A DNA stretch of 64,000 bases from Cellulosimicrobium cellulans (GTDB lineage: Bacteria > Actinomycetota > Actinomycetes > Actinomycetales > Cellulomonadaceae). Under the pieces are notes generated by a model, which did not search any database, was not told where the DNA came from, and saw nothing but the letters and a program-made list of their open reading frames with translations. This document shows, piece after piece, positions 7,706 through 18,900 of this stretch (position 1 is its first letter; the number at the start of each line of letters is the position of its first letter). The DNA is taken from assembly GCF_016907755.1 (NCBI RefSeq), contig NZ_JAFBCN010000001.1, positions 2,294,001 to 2,358,000 on the forward strand, given 5' to 3'. A program made the translations under genes and the position numbers.

Positions 7706-7981
7706 ATGTACGTTCCCCCGCACTTCCCCCGCTACCGCCCGACCGCGACGAACCCGGTCGCGGACGCCGGGACGACTCCGGCGGCGACGCGCTCGGCAGG
7801 TCTCCCGGCCGCCGTCGTGCCGGGCGAGCCGCCGCTCACGCTCGAGTGGCTCGTCGCCCGGGACATCGACGCCTACAGCGCACGCCGCCGCGCGGCGGCT
7901 ACCATGGACGCACAGGCGTCGACCCGGCCATCACCGGCGAGCCTCCGGAAGAACGGGACCCGCGCCGTCGGGCAGGCCTGA
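7706..7981 (+). CDS. Hypothetical small protein (91 aa), doubtful
   Basis: Open frame beginning MYVPPHFPRYRP, with Pro/Ala/Thr-rich middle and LTLEWLVARDIDAYSARRRA toward the end. Third-position GC stays coding-like up to about 7900. The final ~25 codons overlap the predicted start of the ileS T-box, which argues that either the true end or the gene itself is wrong. The first seven residues resemble the start of PaiB-like FMN-binding proteins but the match stops there. It lies downstream of the Cys-Cys leader and hairpin, so it is the nearest candidate target. I do not recognise a family. Confidence 0.3.
   Translation: MYVPPHFPRYRPTATNPVADAGTTPAATRSAGLPAAVVPGEPPLTLEWLVARDIDAYSARRRAAATMDAQASTRPSPASLRKNGTRAVGQA
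7900..7905 (+). promoter_or_regulatory. -10 box of the ileS T-box transcript
   Basis: TACCAT, predicting a start near 7912 and a leader of about 315 nt before the ileS ATG. No good -35 was found at 16-18 bp. Confidence 0.4.
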
Positions 7982-8165
7982 CGGCCCTGCGGCCAGGTCC
8001 CCACTAGAACCGGACGGGTGGGCCCGTCACAGCCTGCGACGAGCGGTCGGCGACCGCCCGCCGGGCCCGACGACGTCGGGCACCGGGAGACGACGCCGGC
8101 AAGCGAGGTGGTACCGCGGCGAGCCCGCCCCTGGGTGGGGGAGTCGTCCTCGCAGGAGAGCACGA
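7908..8165 (+). ncRNA. T-box riboswitch (tRNA-Ile responsive) of ileS
   Basis: The T-box sequence GAGGTGGTACCGCGG is at 8105-8119. Its TGGT bulge fits the NCCA end of tRNA with an A discriminator. Upstream, an ATC codon (7930-7932, Ile) followed by A sits beside a short stem CCGG-cgagcct-CCGG and AAGAAC, as in the ultrashort Stem I of actinobacterial ileS leaders. AGAACCGGACGGG around 8006-8018 with CCCGT downstream fits the Stem II region. No U-tract follows, so translational control is more likely than termination. Uncharged tRNA-Ile should raise IleRS synthesis. Ends are approximate. Confidence 0.85.
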
Positions 8166-8227
8166 CCGACCCGTACCACCACGGCGGACGAACCCGCCGG
8201 CCGCTACCCACCGGAGTCCTCGAGACC

Positions 8228-11200
8228 ATGGCCTACCCGCTGCACCGCGCACCCTCGTCCGCCGCCTCTGCCGCCGACTCGCACCCCGGAGCCGCGTTCG
8301 GCGTCCCCGCCTCCCCGGACCTGCCCGCCATCGAGCGAGAGGTGCTCGCCTACTGGGACGCGGACGACACGTTCCGCGCCTCCGTCGAGCGCAACCCCGC
8401 CGGGGAGAACGGCAGCAACGAGTTCGTCTTCTACGACGGCCCGCCCTTCGCCAACGGCCTGCCCCACTACGGGCACCTGCTCACGGGCTACGCGAAGGAC
8501 GTCGTGCCGCGCTACCAGACGATGCGCGGCAAGCACGTCGAGCGGCGCTTCGGCTGGGACACGCACGGGCTGCCCGCCGAGCTCGAGGCGATGGACCAGC
8601 TCGGGATCAAGACCAAGGAGGAGATCCTCGAGCTGGGGATCGAGCGGTTCAACGACGCGTGCCGCGCGTCGGTGCTGAAGTACACGAGCGAGTGGCAGGA
8701 CTACGTGACCCGCCAGGCGCGCTGGGTCGACTTCGAGCACGACTACAAGACGCTCGACCCGACGTTCATGGAGTCGGTCCTGTGGGCGTTCAAGCAGCTG
8801 TACGACAAGGGCCTCGTGTACGAGGGCTTCCGCGTGCTGCCCTACTGCTGGAACGACCAGACGCCGCTGTCCAACCACGAGCTGCGCATGGACGAGGACG
8901 TGTACCAGGTCCGCCAGGACCCGGCGGTCACGGTCGGCTTCCGGCTCGAGACGGGCGAGCTCGCGCTCATCTGGACGACGACGCCCTGGACGCTGCCGTC
9001 CAACCTCTTCGTCATGGTCGGCCCCGACGTCGAGTACGTCGTCGTCGAGTCGTCCTTCACGGGCGTCACGGAGCGGTACGTGATCGCGGCCGAGCGCCTC
9101 GGGGCGTACGCGCGCGAGCTCGCCGACGAGGGCGTCGAGGACGTGACGACGCAGGTCGTCGAGCGGCTCACGGGCGCCGACCTCGTCGGGCGGTCCTACA
9201 CGCCGCCGTTCTCCTACTTCGCCGGTCACCCCGGCGCGCACCGCGTGGTCGAGGCGGACTTCGTCACGACGACGGACGGCACCGGGCTCGTGCACAACGC
9301 CGGCGCGTTCGGCGAGGAGGACAAGGTCGTCTCCGACCGCGAGGGCGTCGAGCCCGTGCTGCCGGTCGCGTCCGACGGCAAGTTCGTCTTCCCCGTCGTC
9401 GACTACGAGAGCCTCCAGGTCTTCGACGCGAACGCGCTCATCATCGACCACCTCAAGGGCCGCACGCGCCACGACGCCGCGGTCGCCGCGGGCGAGCAGA
9501 CCCCGGACCTCGCGCTCGGCGCGACGAGCCCTGGCACGGTGCTGCTCCGCCGCGAGTCGTACGCGCACTCCTACCCGCACTGCTGGCGCTGCCGGCAGCC
9601 GCTCATCTACATGGGCGTGTCGTCGTGGTTCGTCGCGGTGTCGACGTTCAAGGACCGCATGGTCGAGCTCAACGAGCAGATCTCCTGGACGCCGGAGCAC
9701 ATCCAGCACGGCCAGTTCGGCAAGTGGCTCGAGAACGCGCGCGACTGGTCGATCACGCGCAACCGGTTCTGGGGCAGCCCCGTGCCGGTGTGGCGCTCGG
9801 ACGACCCGAAGCACCCGCGCGTCGACGTCTACGGCTCGTTCGCCGAGCTCGAGCGCGACTTCGGCACGCTCCCGCGCAACGAGAAGGGCGAGCCGGACCT
9901 GCACCGCCCGTTCGTCGACCGCCTCACGCGGCCGAACCCCGACGACCCGACGGGCCGCTCGACCATGCGCCGCGTCGAGGACGTCATGGACGTCTGGTTC
10001 GACTCGGGGTCCATGCCCTACGCGCAGGTGCACTACCCGTTCGAGAACACGGACTGGTTCGAGCACCACAACCCCGGCGACTTCATCGTCGAGTACATCG
10101 GCCAGACGCGCGGTTGGTTCTACACGCTGCACGTGCTCGCCACCGCGCTGTTCGACCGCCCCGCGTTCCGCTCGGCCGTCTCGCACGGCATCGTGCTGGG
10201 CTCCGACGGCCGCAAGATGAGCAAGTCGCTGCGCAACTACCCGGACGTCAACGAGGTCTTCGACCGCGACGGCTCCGACGCGATGCGCTGGTTCCTCATG
10301 AGCTCGCCCATCCTGCGCGGCGGCAACCTCGTCGTCACCGAGGACGGGATCCGCGACGCGGTGCGCCAGGTGCTCCTGCCGCTGTGGAGCACGTACTACT
10401 TCTTCACCCTGTACGCGAACTCCTCGAAGGCGCAGGCGCGGGCGGGCGAGCCCGGCGAGCCGGCGGGGTACGTCGCGCAGCGCGTCGCGCCCGAGCGCGT
10501 GGCCGGGCTCCCGGCGCTCGACCGCTACCTGCTCGCGCGGACCCACGACCTCGTCGTGCGCGTCACGGAGCAGCTCGACGCGTACGACATCGCCGGCGCG
10601 TGCGAGACCGTGCGCGAGCACCTCGACGTCCTGACGAACTGGTACGTGCGCACCCAGCGCGACCGGTTCTGGGCGGAGGACGCCGACGCGTTCGACACGC
10701 TGTACACCGCGCTCGAGACGCTCACGCGCGTCATGGCGCCGCTCGCACCGCTGCTCGCGGAGGAGGTGTGGCGCGGCCTGACGGGTGGACGCTCGGTGCA
10801 CCTCACCGACTGGCCCGCGTCCACCGAGGAGGTCGGCGAGGACGGCTCGTCCGCCGTGGCCGTGCGCCACGTCCCGGACGCGTCCCTCGTCGCCGACCCC
10901 GCGCTCGTCGCCGCGATGGACGAGGTCCGCGCCGTCGCGTCGGCCGCGCTCGGCCTGCGCAAGGCGAACCAGCTCCGCGTGCGCCAGCCGCTCGCGCGCC
11001 TCACCGTCGTCGTGGACGACCCCGAGGCGCTCGCCCCGTACACCGACCTGCTCGCGCGCGAGCTCAACGTCAAGGCGGTCGACCTCGAGTCGACCGACTC
11101 CGACGCCGCCGAGCGGTTCGGCATCACCCAGCGCCTCGCCGTGAACGCCCGCGCAGCGGGCCCGCGCCTGGGTCGCGGCGTCCAGGCCGTCATCAAGGCG

Positions 11201-11683
11201 TCGAAGGCCGGGGCGTGGCGCGTGGACGACGCCGGCGACGTCGTCGTGACGACGGACGACGGCGACGTGGCGCTCCTGCCCGCGGAGTACGAGCTGACGA
11301 CGGTGGTGGCAGACCGCGGGGTCGCCGAGGGGGAGGCGCCGAGCGTCGCCGCCGCGGTGCTCGCGGGCGGCGGGTTCGCGGTCCTCGACCTCGTGCTCGA
11401 CGACGCGCTGCTTGCCGAGGGCTACGCGCGCGACGTGATCCGCGACGTGCAGGACGCCCGCAAGGCCGCCGGCCTCGACGTGGCGGACCGCATCCGCCTG
11501 TCGCTCGACGTGCCGGGCCAGTGGCTCGTCGCGGTCGACGAGCACCGCGACCTCGTCGCGCGCGAGACGCTCGCGGTCGAGGTCGTCGTCGAGACGTCGC
11601 CGACCGACGTGCGCTCCGTGCGCGTCGAGAAGGCCGACGGCACCGTCCCGGACGCCGGCCCCGTCGAGGAGGCGAACCTGTGA
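8228..11683 (+). CDS. ileS: Isoleucine--tRNA ligase
   Basis: Class I aminoacyl-tRNA synthetase of 1151 residues. The HIGH-type motif appears as [12 protein letters not shown] (~residue 70) and KMSKS as [14 protein letters not shown] (~660). The HYGH form marks the eukaryote-like IleS2 class, often naturally tolerant of mupirocin. An editing CP1 domain lies between, with HCWRCRQP close to its end, and an anticodon-binding helical domain follows. ATG 8228 is preceded by GGAG and lies just past the T-box leader. The stop overlaps the folC GTG by four bases, so the two genes are co-translated. Confidence 0.97.
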   Translation: MAYPLHRAPSSAASAADSHPGAAFGVPASPDLPAIEREVLAYWDADDTFRASVERNPAGENGSNEFVFYDGPPFANGLPHYGHLLTGYAKDVVPRYQTMRGKHVERRFGWDTHGLPAELEAMDQLGIKTKEEILELGIERFNDACRASVLKYTSEWQDYVTRQARWVDFEHDYKTLDPTFMESVLWAFKQLYDKGLVYEGFRVLPYCWNDQTPLSNHELRMDEDVYQVRQDPAVTVGFRLETGELALIWTTTPWTLPSNLFVMVGPDVEYVVVESSFTGVTERYVIAAERLGAYARELADEGVEDVTTQVVERLTGADLVGRSYTPPFSYFAGHPGAHRVVEADFVTTTDGTGLVHNAGAFGEEDKVVSDREGVEPVLPVASDGKFVFPVVDYESLQVFDANALIIDHLKGRTRHDAAVAAGEQTPDLALGATSPGTVLLRRESYAHSYPHCWRCRQPLIYMGVSSWFVAVSTFKDRMVELNEQISWTPEHIQHGQFGKWLENARDWSITRNRFWGSPVPVWRSDDPKHPRVDVYGSFAELERDFGTLPRNEKGEPDLHRPFVDRLTRPNPDDPTGRSTMRRVEDVMDVWFDSGSMPYAQVHYPFENTDWFEHHNPGDFIVEYIGQTRGWFYTLHVLATALFDRPAFRSAVSHGIVLGSDGRKMSKSLRNYPDVNEVFDRDGSDAMRWFLMSSPILRGGNLVVTEDGIRDAVRQVLLPLWSTYYFFTLYANSSKAQARAGEPGEPAGYVAQRVAPERVAGLPALDRYLLARTHDLVVRVTEQLDAYDIAGACETVREHLDVLTNWYVRTQRDRFWAEDADAFDTLYTALETLTRVMAPLAPLLAEEVWRGLTGGRSVHLTDWPASTEEVGEDGSSAVAVRHVPDASLVADPALVAAMDEVRAVASAALGLRKANQLRVRQPLARLTVVVDDPEALAPYTDLLARELNVKAVDLESTDSDAAERFGITQRLAVNARAAGPRLGRGVQAVIKASKAGAWRVDDAGDVVVTTDDGDVALLPAEYELTTVVADRGVAEGEAPSVAAAVLAGGGFAVLDLVLDDALLAEGYARDVIRDVQDARKAAGLDVADRIRLSLDVPGQWLVAVDEHRDLVARETLAVEVVVETSPTDVRSVRVEKADGTVPDAGPVEEANL

Positions 11684-13101
11684 GCGCCGCGCGCAAGGAC
11701 TCCGGCGCGGCACGCAGGCAGAGCGCGAAGGACGCCCGTGCGGCGGCGGAGGACGCCGCCGCGCAGGCAGACCTCGAGCGCGTCTACCAGCACATCGTGG
11801 CGCGTGCTCCCGAGCACGACTTCGACCCGACGATCGACCGGGTGCGGCGTCTCTTCGAGCTCCTCGGCGACCCGCAGCACTCCTTCCGGACGATCCACCT
11901 CACCGGCACCAACGGCAAGACGAGCACCGCGCGCGTCGCCGAGCGCCTGGTGCGCGAGCACGGCCTGCGCACCGGGATGTTCACGAGCCCGCACCTGACC
12001 AGCGTCACCGAGCGCATCGTCGTCGACGGCGAGCCGCTCTCGCCGCGGCGGTTCGTCGAGGTCTGGGACGACGTGTACCCGTACGTCCAGGTCGTCGACG
12101 CCGAGCTCGCCGAGGCTGGGCAGTCGCAGCTCAGCTTCTTCGAGGTGCTCACGGGCGTCGCCTTCGCCGCGTTCGCCGACACGCCCGTCGACGTCGCGAT
12201 CGTCGAGGTCGGCATGGGCGGGGAGTGGGACTCGACCAACGTGGTCGACGCGGAGGTCGCCGTCGTGACGCCCGTCGCGCTCGACCACGAGCGGTGGCTC
12301 GGCAGCACGCTCGAGGAGATCGCGACGGTCAAGTCGGGCATCGTCAAGGACGGCGCGACCGTCGTCTCCGCGGCGCAGCGCCCGGAGGTCGAGGAGGTGC
12401 TGCGGGCCCGCGCCGAGCGCGTCGGTGCGCGTCTCCTGCGCGAGGGCGTCGACCTCGACGTGGCGGCACGGCAGGTCGCGGTCGGGGGGCAGCTCCTCGA
12501 CCTGCGCACGCCCGCCGCGCTGTACACCGAGGTGTTCCTCCCGCTGCACGGCGAGCACCAGGCGCACAACGCGCTCCTCGCGCTCGCGGCGGTGGAGGCG
12601 TTCCTCGGTGGGCGTGCGCTCGACGGGCAGGTCGTCGAGGCCGTGTTCGCCGACGTCACGTCGCCCGGGCGGCTCGAGGTCGTGCGGTCGAGCCCGACCG
12701 TCCTCGTCGACGCCGCCCACAACGCGGCGGGGGCGGAGGCGCTCGCGGTCGCGCTGGGGGAGGCGTTCGACCTGCGCCACCTCGTCGGGGTGGTCGCGAT
12801 CATGGCGGACAAGGACGCCGAGCCGCTGCTGGCGGCGCTCGAGCCGGTGCTGTCCGAGGTGGTCGTGACGCGCAACAGTTCGGAGCGCTCGGCCGACCCG
12901 ACCGACCTCGCCGAGCTCGCCGCGGACGTGTTCGGCGAGGACCGCGTGCACAGCACCGAGCGGCTCGACGAGGCGCTCCAGATGGCCGTCGACCTCGCGG
13001 AGCGAGACGACGCGGTGGGTGTCGGGACGGGTTCGGGCGTGCTCGTCACGGGCTCCGTCGTGACGGTCGCCGACGCCAGGATCCTCCTCGGCCGCGGCTG
13101 A
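11680..13101 (+). CDS. folC: Bifunctional folylpolyglutamate synthase/dihydrofolate synthase
   Basis: Mur-ligase-family ATP-dependent enzyme of 473 residues that adds glutamate to dihydropteroate and folates. The ATP loop is [10 protein letters not shown] near residue 75. [15 protein letters not shown] follows, then [22 protein letters not shown], and [15 protein letters not shown] in the C-terminal ligase domain. The N-terminus has about 35 Ala/Lys/Asp-rich residues. GTG 11680 overlaps the ileS stop (GTGA). A long perfect hairpin ends the operon right after the gene. folC is usually followed by DUF4233 and ndk in related genomes, but here a five-gene block intervenes. Confidence 0.96.
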   Translation: MSAARKDSGAARRQSAKDARAAAEDAAAQADLERVYQHIVARAPEHDFDPTIDRVRRLFELLGDPQHSFRTIHLTGTNGKTSTARVAERLVREHGLRTGMFTSPHLTSVTERIVVDGEPLSPRRFVEVWDDVYPYVQVVDAELAEAGQSQLSFFEVLTGVAFAAFADTPVDVAIVEVGMGGEWDSTNVVDAEVAVVTPVALDHERWLGSTLEEIATVKSGIVKDGATVVSAAQRPEVEEVLRARAERVGARLLREGVDLDVAARQVAVGGQLLDLRTPAALYTEVFLPLHGEHQAHNALLALAAVEAFLGGRALDGQVVEAVFADVTSPGRLEVVRSSPTVLVDAAHNAAGAEALAVALGEAFDLRHLVGVVAIMADKDAEPLLAALEPVLSEVVVTRNSSERSADPTDLAELAADVFGEDRVHSTERLDEALQMAVDLAERDDAVGVGTGSGVLVTGSVVTVADARILLGRG

Positions 13102-13115
13102 GTCCTCCGCCGGGC

Positions 13116-13147
13116 GCGCGGCGCTCCGCCACGGCGGAGCGCCGCGC
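13116..13147 (+). terminator. Terminator after folC
   Basis: A 15-bp perfect GC stem (GCGCGGCGCTCCGCC with its complement) closes on a 2-nt loop region, 15 nt after the folC stop. There is no U-tract. Confidence 0.7.
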
Positions 13148-13272
13148 TCGGGGACCGCGCGCGGTCCCGTGCACCCGGGTGTTTGATGGAGGCGACGACG
13201 GCGACGGGCACGCCGGGCGGGGGTCGTCAGCGTCCGGAGCACCGGGCGCACGGACCGATGGAGGGATGACCG

Positions 13273-14268
13273 GTGAAGAAGCTGCTCAACGATCCCCAGG
13301 ACGCGGTGTCGGAGTCCCTGGAGGGATTCGGCCAGGCGCACGCGGATCTCGTGGAGGTGCACGTCGCGCCGCCGTACGTCTCGCGAGCCGGGGGCGCGGT
13401 TCCCGGGAAGGTCGGCCTGGTCTCGGGCGGCGGGTCGGGCCACGAGCCGCTGCACGCGGGCTTCGTCGGGGCCGGCATGCTCGACGCCGCGGTCCCCGGC
13501 GCGGTGTTCACCTCGCCGACGCCGGACCAGATCGTCCCGGCGATCCTCGGTGCCGACTCGGGCGCGGGCGTCCTCGCCATCGTCAAGAACTACACGGGCG
13601 ACGTGCTGAACTTCGAGACCGCGGTCGAGCTGGTCGAGGCCGAGGGCACGCAGGTGACGAGCATCCTCGTCAACGACGACGTCGCCGTCGAGGACTCGCT
13701 CTACACCGCTGGTCGCCGCGGTGTGGCGGGCACGGTCGCGGTCGAGAAGATCGCGGGCGCCGCGGCCGAGCGCGGCGACGACCTGGGGGCGGTGACGGAG
13801 ATCGCGGGCCGCGTCGTCGCGAACGTGCGCTCGATGGGTGTCGCGCTCACCGCCTGCACGGTCCCGCACGTCGGCAAGCCGAGCTTCGACCTCGGCGACG
13901 ACGAGGTCGAGATCGGGATCGGGATCCACGGCGAGCCGGGACGGCACCGCATCCCGATGGCGCCGGCGGACGAGATCACGCAGCGGCTCGTGGACCCCGT
14001 CGCGGACGACCTGGGCCTGTCCGAGGGCGAGGACGTGTTGCTGTTCGTTAACGGAATGGGCGGTACGCCGCTGTCCGAGCTGTACGTCGTCTATCGTCAG
14101 GCGAGGAGGCTGCTCGAGGGGCGCGGCGTACGGGTGACGCGCTCGCTCGTCGGCAACTACGTCACGTCGCTGGAGATGCAGGGTGCGTCGGTCACCGTGC
14201 TGCGCCTGGACGACGAGCTCACCGCCCTGTGGGACGCTCCCGTCCACACGGCTGCGCTGCGCTGGTGA
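13273..14268 (+). CDS. dhaK: Dihydroxyacetone kinase subunit DhaK
   Basis: Substrate-binding subunit of the PEP-dependent dihydroxyacetone kinase, 331 residues, the usual length. It shows GLVSGGGSGHEPLHAGFVG, VFTSPTPDQI, VKNYTGDVLNFETA and the CTVPHVGKP block containing the histidine that binds dihydroxyacetone covalently. It starts with GTG 13273 after a GGAGGG-containing leader. It is the first gene of a dhaK-dhaL-dhaM cluster that converts dihydroxyacetone to DHAP using the PTS phosphoryl chain. No glycerol dehydrogenase or glpF lies nearby. Confidence 0.96.
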   Translation: MKKLLNDPQDAVSESLEGFGQAHADLVEVHVAPPYVSRAGGAVPGKVGLVSGGGSGHEPLHAGFVGAGMLDAAVPGAVFTSPTPDQIVPAILGADSGAGVLAIVKNYTGDVLNFETAVELVEAEGTQVTSILVNDDVAVEDSLYTAGRRGVAGTVAVEKIAGAAAERGDDLGAVTEIAGRVVANVRSMGVALTACTVPHVGKPSFDLGDDEVEIGIGIHGEPGRHRIPMAPADEITQRLVDPVADDLGLSEGEDVLLFVNGMGGTPLSELYVVYRQARRLLEGRGVRVTRSLVGNYVTSLEMQGASVTVLRLDDELTALWDAPVHTAALRW

Positions 14269-14337
14269 GCGGGTGCCCTTTCGTGCAGTCTCCGAGAGCC
14301 GGCGGACCGTCGGCTCGACGGCGAGGAGAGGTGGGGC

Positions 14338-14982
14338 ATGACGCTGGACGTGGCCTGGGCGGACCGGTGGACGCGGCTGAGCGCGGAGCGCATCGCGGCG
14401 GCACGGGACGAGCTGACCGAGCTGGACCGCCAGATCGGTGACGGCGACCACGGCGAGAACCTCGACCGGGGGTTCCGTGCGGTGGTCGCGAAGCTCGACG
14501 GGGCGGCCACCGGGGACCAGCCGCCGGGCCAGATCGGCGACGTGCTCAAGCTGGTGGCCACGACGCTCATGTCGTCGGTCGGCGGCGCCTCGGGCCCGCT
14601 CTACGGGACGGCGTACCTCCGGGCCGCGAAGGTGACCGGGCTCGCTCAGCTCGACGCGCACGGCGTCGTCGCGCTCCTCGAGGGCGCGCTCGAGGGCATC
14701 ACCGCCCGTGGCAAGGCCCAGCCGGGCGAGAAGACGATGGTGGACGCCTGGCAGCCCGCCGTGGACGCGGCCGAAGGCGCCGCCGACGGTGGCGCGTCGA
14801 CCGCCGACGTCCTCGCCGCGGCCGCCGCGGCGGCGCGCGCGGGCGCCGAGGCGACGATCCCCCTCGTCGCCACCAAGGGGCGGGCGAGCTACCTCGGGGA
14901 GCGCAGCGCCGGCCACCAGGACCCGGGCGCGACCTCGACCGCGATCCTGCTCGAGGCCGCGCGCGACGCGGCGACCGCGTGA
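14338..14982 (+). CDS. dhaL: Dihydroxyacetone kinase ADP-binding subunit DhaL
   Basis: Nucleotide-binding subunit, 214 residues. The Mg-ADP site is visible as QIGDGDHGENLDRG, and the SSVGGASGPLYGTAYLRAA block and GRASYLGERSAGHQDPGA end match the family. DhaL keeps ADP as a fixed cofactor that is rephosphorylated by DhaM. The ATG at 14338 has AGGAGAGG upstream. The stop overlaps the GTG of dhaM by four bases. Confidence 0.96.
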   Translation: MTLDVAWADRWTRLSAERIAAARDELTELDRQIGDGDHGENLDRGFRAVVAKLDGAATGDQPPGQIGDVLKLVATTLMSSVGGASGPLYGTAYLRAAKVTGLAQLDAHGVVALLEGALEGITARGKAQPGEKTMVDAWQPAVDAAEGAADGGASTADVLAAAAAAARAGAEATIPLVATKGRASYLGERSAGHQDPGATSTAILLEAARDAATA

Positions 14983-15707
14983 GCGGCGCGGTCGGGGCGC
15001 GGGCGCGCGTCGCGCTGGTCCTCGTCTCGCACTCGCAGCGGCTCGCGGAGGGTGCGGTCGAGCTGTCCGCGCAGATGGCTCCCGGCGTGCTGCTGCTCGC
15101 GGCCGGAGGGACGGACGACGGCGGGCTCGGCACCAGCTACGACCGCGTGTCCTCGGCGCTCGAGGAGGCGCTCGGCGTCGCGGACGGCGCGGTCGTGCTC
15201 GCCGACCTCGGCTCGGCCGTCATGACGGTCGAGTCGGTCCTGGACATGGAGGACGGGTTCGACGGGAGGGTCCGGCTCGCGGACGCCCCGTTCGTCGAGG
15301 GTGCCGTCGCGGCGGCCGTGACCGCTCACGGCGGCGGGGACGTCGCCGAGGTGCTCGCGTCCGCCGAGCACGCGGGCGGGACGTTCGCCGTCGCGGCCGG
15401 CGCCCCTGAGAACAGGGGACCGGCCGCCGAGGCGGCGCCCCCCACCGACGGCGCGGCGCGCGCCGTCGTCGCCTTGCGCAACCCGCTCGGCCTGCACGCG
15501 CGCCCGGCGGCGGTGCTGGCCCGACTCGTCGCGGGCTTCGACGCGAGCGTCGCGATCGACGGCGTCAACGGGGCGAGCGTGCTCGAGCTCATGAAGCTCG
15601 GCGCGACCGGCGGCCAGGAGCTCACGGTGACGGGGGAGGGTCCCCAGGCCGCCGACGCGGTGGCCGCCGTCGTGGAGGCCGTGGAGGGCGGGTTCGGCGA
15701 GGTCTGA
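14979..15707 (+). CDS. dhaM: PTS-dependent dihydroxyacetone kinase phosphotransferase subunit DhaM (EIIA-Man + HPr)
   Basis: Phosphoryl carrier, 242 residues, two domains. Residues ~9-135 are an EIIA-mannose-like domain with the active histidine in LVLVSHSQRLAEG. After an Ala/Pro linker, residues ~158-242 are an HPr-like domain with histidine in NPLGLHARPAAVLA. The enzyme I-like third domain found in E. coli DhaM is absent, so phosphate must come from the cell's general enzyme I. GTG 14979 overlaps the dhaL stop. Confidence 0.93.
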   Translation: MSGAVGARARVALVLVSHSQRLAEGAVELSAQMAPGVLLLAAGGTDDGGLGTSYDRVSSALEEALGVADGAVVLADLGSAVMTVESVLDMEDGFDGRVRLADAPFVEGAVAAAVTAHGGGDVAEVLASAEHAGGTFAVAAGAPENRGPAAEAAPPTDGAARAVVALRNPLGLHARPAAVLARLVAGFDASVAIDGVNGASVLELMKLGATGGQELTVTGEGPQAADAVAAVVEAVEGGFGEV

Positions 15708-15739
15708 CCCGATGCTCGTGTGACGACGGTCACGCTGGA

Positions 15740-15771
15740 TTGCAGTTGATGCAAAATTGCACAGGATGCAA
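15740..15771. promoter_or_regulatory. Twin TetR operators TTGCA-N5-TGCAA
   Basis: Two 15-bp inverted repeats, TTGCAGTTGATGCAA (15740-15754) and TTGCACAGGATGCAA (15757-15771), with centres 17 bp apart. They end two bases before the TetR ATG. The AT-rich block stands out from the surrounding DNA. The position suggests the TetR protein represses its own gene and the downstream efflux pump. Confidence 0.75.
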
Positions 15772-15773
15772 GA

Positions 15774-16472
15774 ATGGTCCTCGTGCCGACGACTCTCCCT
15801 GACGTGCCCGCTCGCCCTTCGTTGGCCGAGCGGGCCGCGGCATGCCTGGCGCCGTCTCCCGGAGGTCTGCGGGAGCGCAAGAAGCGCGCCCGGCGCGAGG
15901 CGCTCGTCGAGGCGGCGCAGACGCTCGTGCTGGAGCGCGGCCTCGACGCGGTGACCGTCGAGGACATCTGCGCCGAGGTCGGGGTCTCGCCGCGCACGTT
16001 CTTCAACTACTTCCCGTCGAAGGACGACGCCGTGCTCGGCCTCGAGGATCTCGCCGTGCGACCCGAGATCGTGGCGACCTTCGTCGGGGGCGGTCCCACG
16101 GGGGCGCTGCTCGACGACCTCGAGGTCGTCGTGGCCGACGTGCTCGCGCAGCAGATCGTCACGCCCGAGCGCATGGCCCGCACGCTCGAGCTCGTCCAGC
16201 GGGAGCCGCACCTCGTCACGCGGCACGTCGCCTGGGTCGAGGGACACCGCGCCGAGCTCGTCGACATGTTCCTCGCACGCCGCGCCGTGCGGCCCTTCGT
16301 CCCCGACCCCGAGCTCCTGGCCCTCGTGGTCATGAGCCTGCTGCGCGCGAGCACGCTCGAGTGGCAGCAGCACGACCGCGAGGGCGAGCCGGTGGACCAC
16401 CTGCCGACCGTCGTCGGGCAGCTCCGGGCTCTGCTCCAGGACTCGCGCGCTCCCGATCCCGCGGCCCGCTAG
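15774..16472 (+). CDS. TetR/AcrR family transcriptional regulator
   Basis: Repressor of 232 residues. The N-terminal helix-turn-helix follows a basic patch (RERKKRARREALVEAA) and reads TVEDICAEVGVSPRTFFNYFPSKDD, a canonical TetR DNA-binding domain. The ~150-residue C-terminal part is the ligand-binding/dimer domain. ATG 15774 lies two bases after twin inverted repeats, which argues for autoregulation and a leaderless or very short leader. The divergence of TetR ligand domains prevents naming an inducer. The adjacent 14-TM efflux pump is the probable target. Confidence 0.92.
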   Translation: MVLVPTTLPDVPARPSLAERAAACLAPSPGGLRERKKRARREALVEAAQTLVLERGLDAVTVEDICAEVGVSPRTFFNYFPSKDDAVLGLEDLAVRPEIVATFVGGGPTGALLDDLEVVVADVLAQQIVTPERMARTLELVQREPHLVTRHVAWVEGHRAELVDMFLARRAVRPFVPDPELLALVVMSLLRASTLEWQQHDREGEPVDHLPTVVGQLRALLQDSRAPDPAAR

Positions 16473-16478
16473 CGGGCC
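16463..16478. repeat. Perfect 16-bp palindrome across the TetR stop codon
   Basis: GGCCCGCTAGCGGGCC reads the same on both strands and contains the TAG stop at its centre. With no loop it is more likely a protein-binding site or chance than a terminator. Confidence 0.4.
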
Positions 16479-16586
16479 CCCTCCGGCCCGCGCGGGCAGC
16501 GACGCCACGGCGTCCTCATCGCTACCAGCTCCTCCCCACCACCCGACGACGGGCCGCGCCCGTCGGCGCGCGCCCGCCCGTCCTGA

Positions 16587-18332
<1,746 letters not shown>

Positions 18333-18336
18333 CCGG

Positions 18337-18831
18337 GTGAGCACCTCGCCGTCGCAGCCCGCCGCGCAGCCGTCCCGCTACGGTCGCGCGGCGGGCCCGG
18401 TGCGCCCGTCGCCGGGCGACCGCATCAAGCCGAAGAAGCCCGCGAAGGCCCAGTTCGCGTCGACCACGCTGCTGCTCGAGGCCTTCCTCGTGGTGTTCGC
18501 CACGCTCGTCGCCTACGGCCTGCGGGACGTGCCCTACTCGCGCGGGCCGCTCGAGCTGCCGAGCGCGACGTCGATCTGGCTCGTAGGCGGCGTCCTCGCC
18601 GTCGTGCTCGTCGTCCTGTCCCGCATGGTCGGCACGCCGGGTGGCTACGTCGCCGGGTCGGTCGTCCAGGTGCCGGTGCTGGCGTTCGGGCTCGTCGTGC
18701 CGATGATGTTCGTCGTCGGTGGCCTCTTCGTCGTGCTGTGGGTCGTCTCGATCCGGCTCGGCGGGCGCATCGACCGTGAGCGCGCGGCGTACGACGCCGA
18801 GCACCCCGAGACCGCGCCCAACGCCGACTGA
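18337..18831 (+). CDS. DUF4233 domain-containing membrane protein
   Basis: Small integral membrane protein, 164 residues, with three to four hydrophobic segments after a basic, Pro/Lys-rich N-terminus (RIKPKKPAKAQFASTTLLLEAF). DUF4233 proteins are found between folC and ndk in many actinobacteria, and ndk follows here. Function unknown. GTG 18337 is chosen because TATCCT ends six bases upstream, giving a leaderless start four bases after the efflux-pump stop. Confidence 0.82.
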   Translation: MSTSPSQPAAQPSRYGRAAGPVRPSPGDRIKPKKPAKAQFASTTLLLEAFLVVFATLVAYGLRDVPYSRGPLELPSATSIWLVGGVLAVVLVVLSRMVGTPGGYVAGSVVQVPVLAFGLVVPMMFVVGGLFVVLWVVSIRLGGRIDRERAAYDAEHPETAPNAD

Positions 18832-18900
18832 GGCGGGGCGGCCTCCGGGCCCGTGGTCACGGCGTCCGGCACGCCGGTGCGGCCGGTAGGCTCGGCGACC

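Noticed and set aside
7706-7726. PaiB-like FMN-binding regulator or remnant, from MYVPPHF
   Set aside because: Only the first seven residues match; the rest has no similarity I can recognise and no remnant in the other frames.
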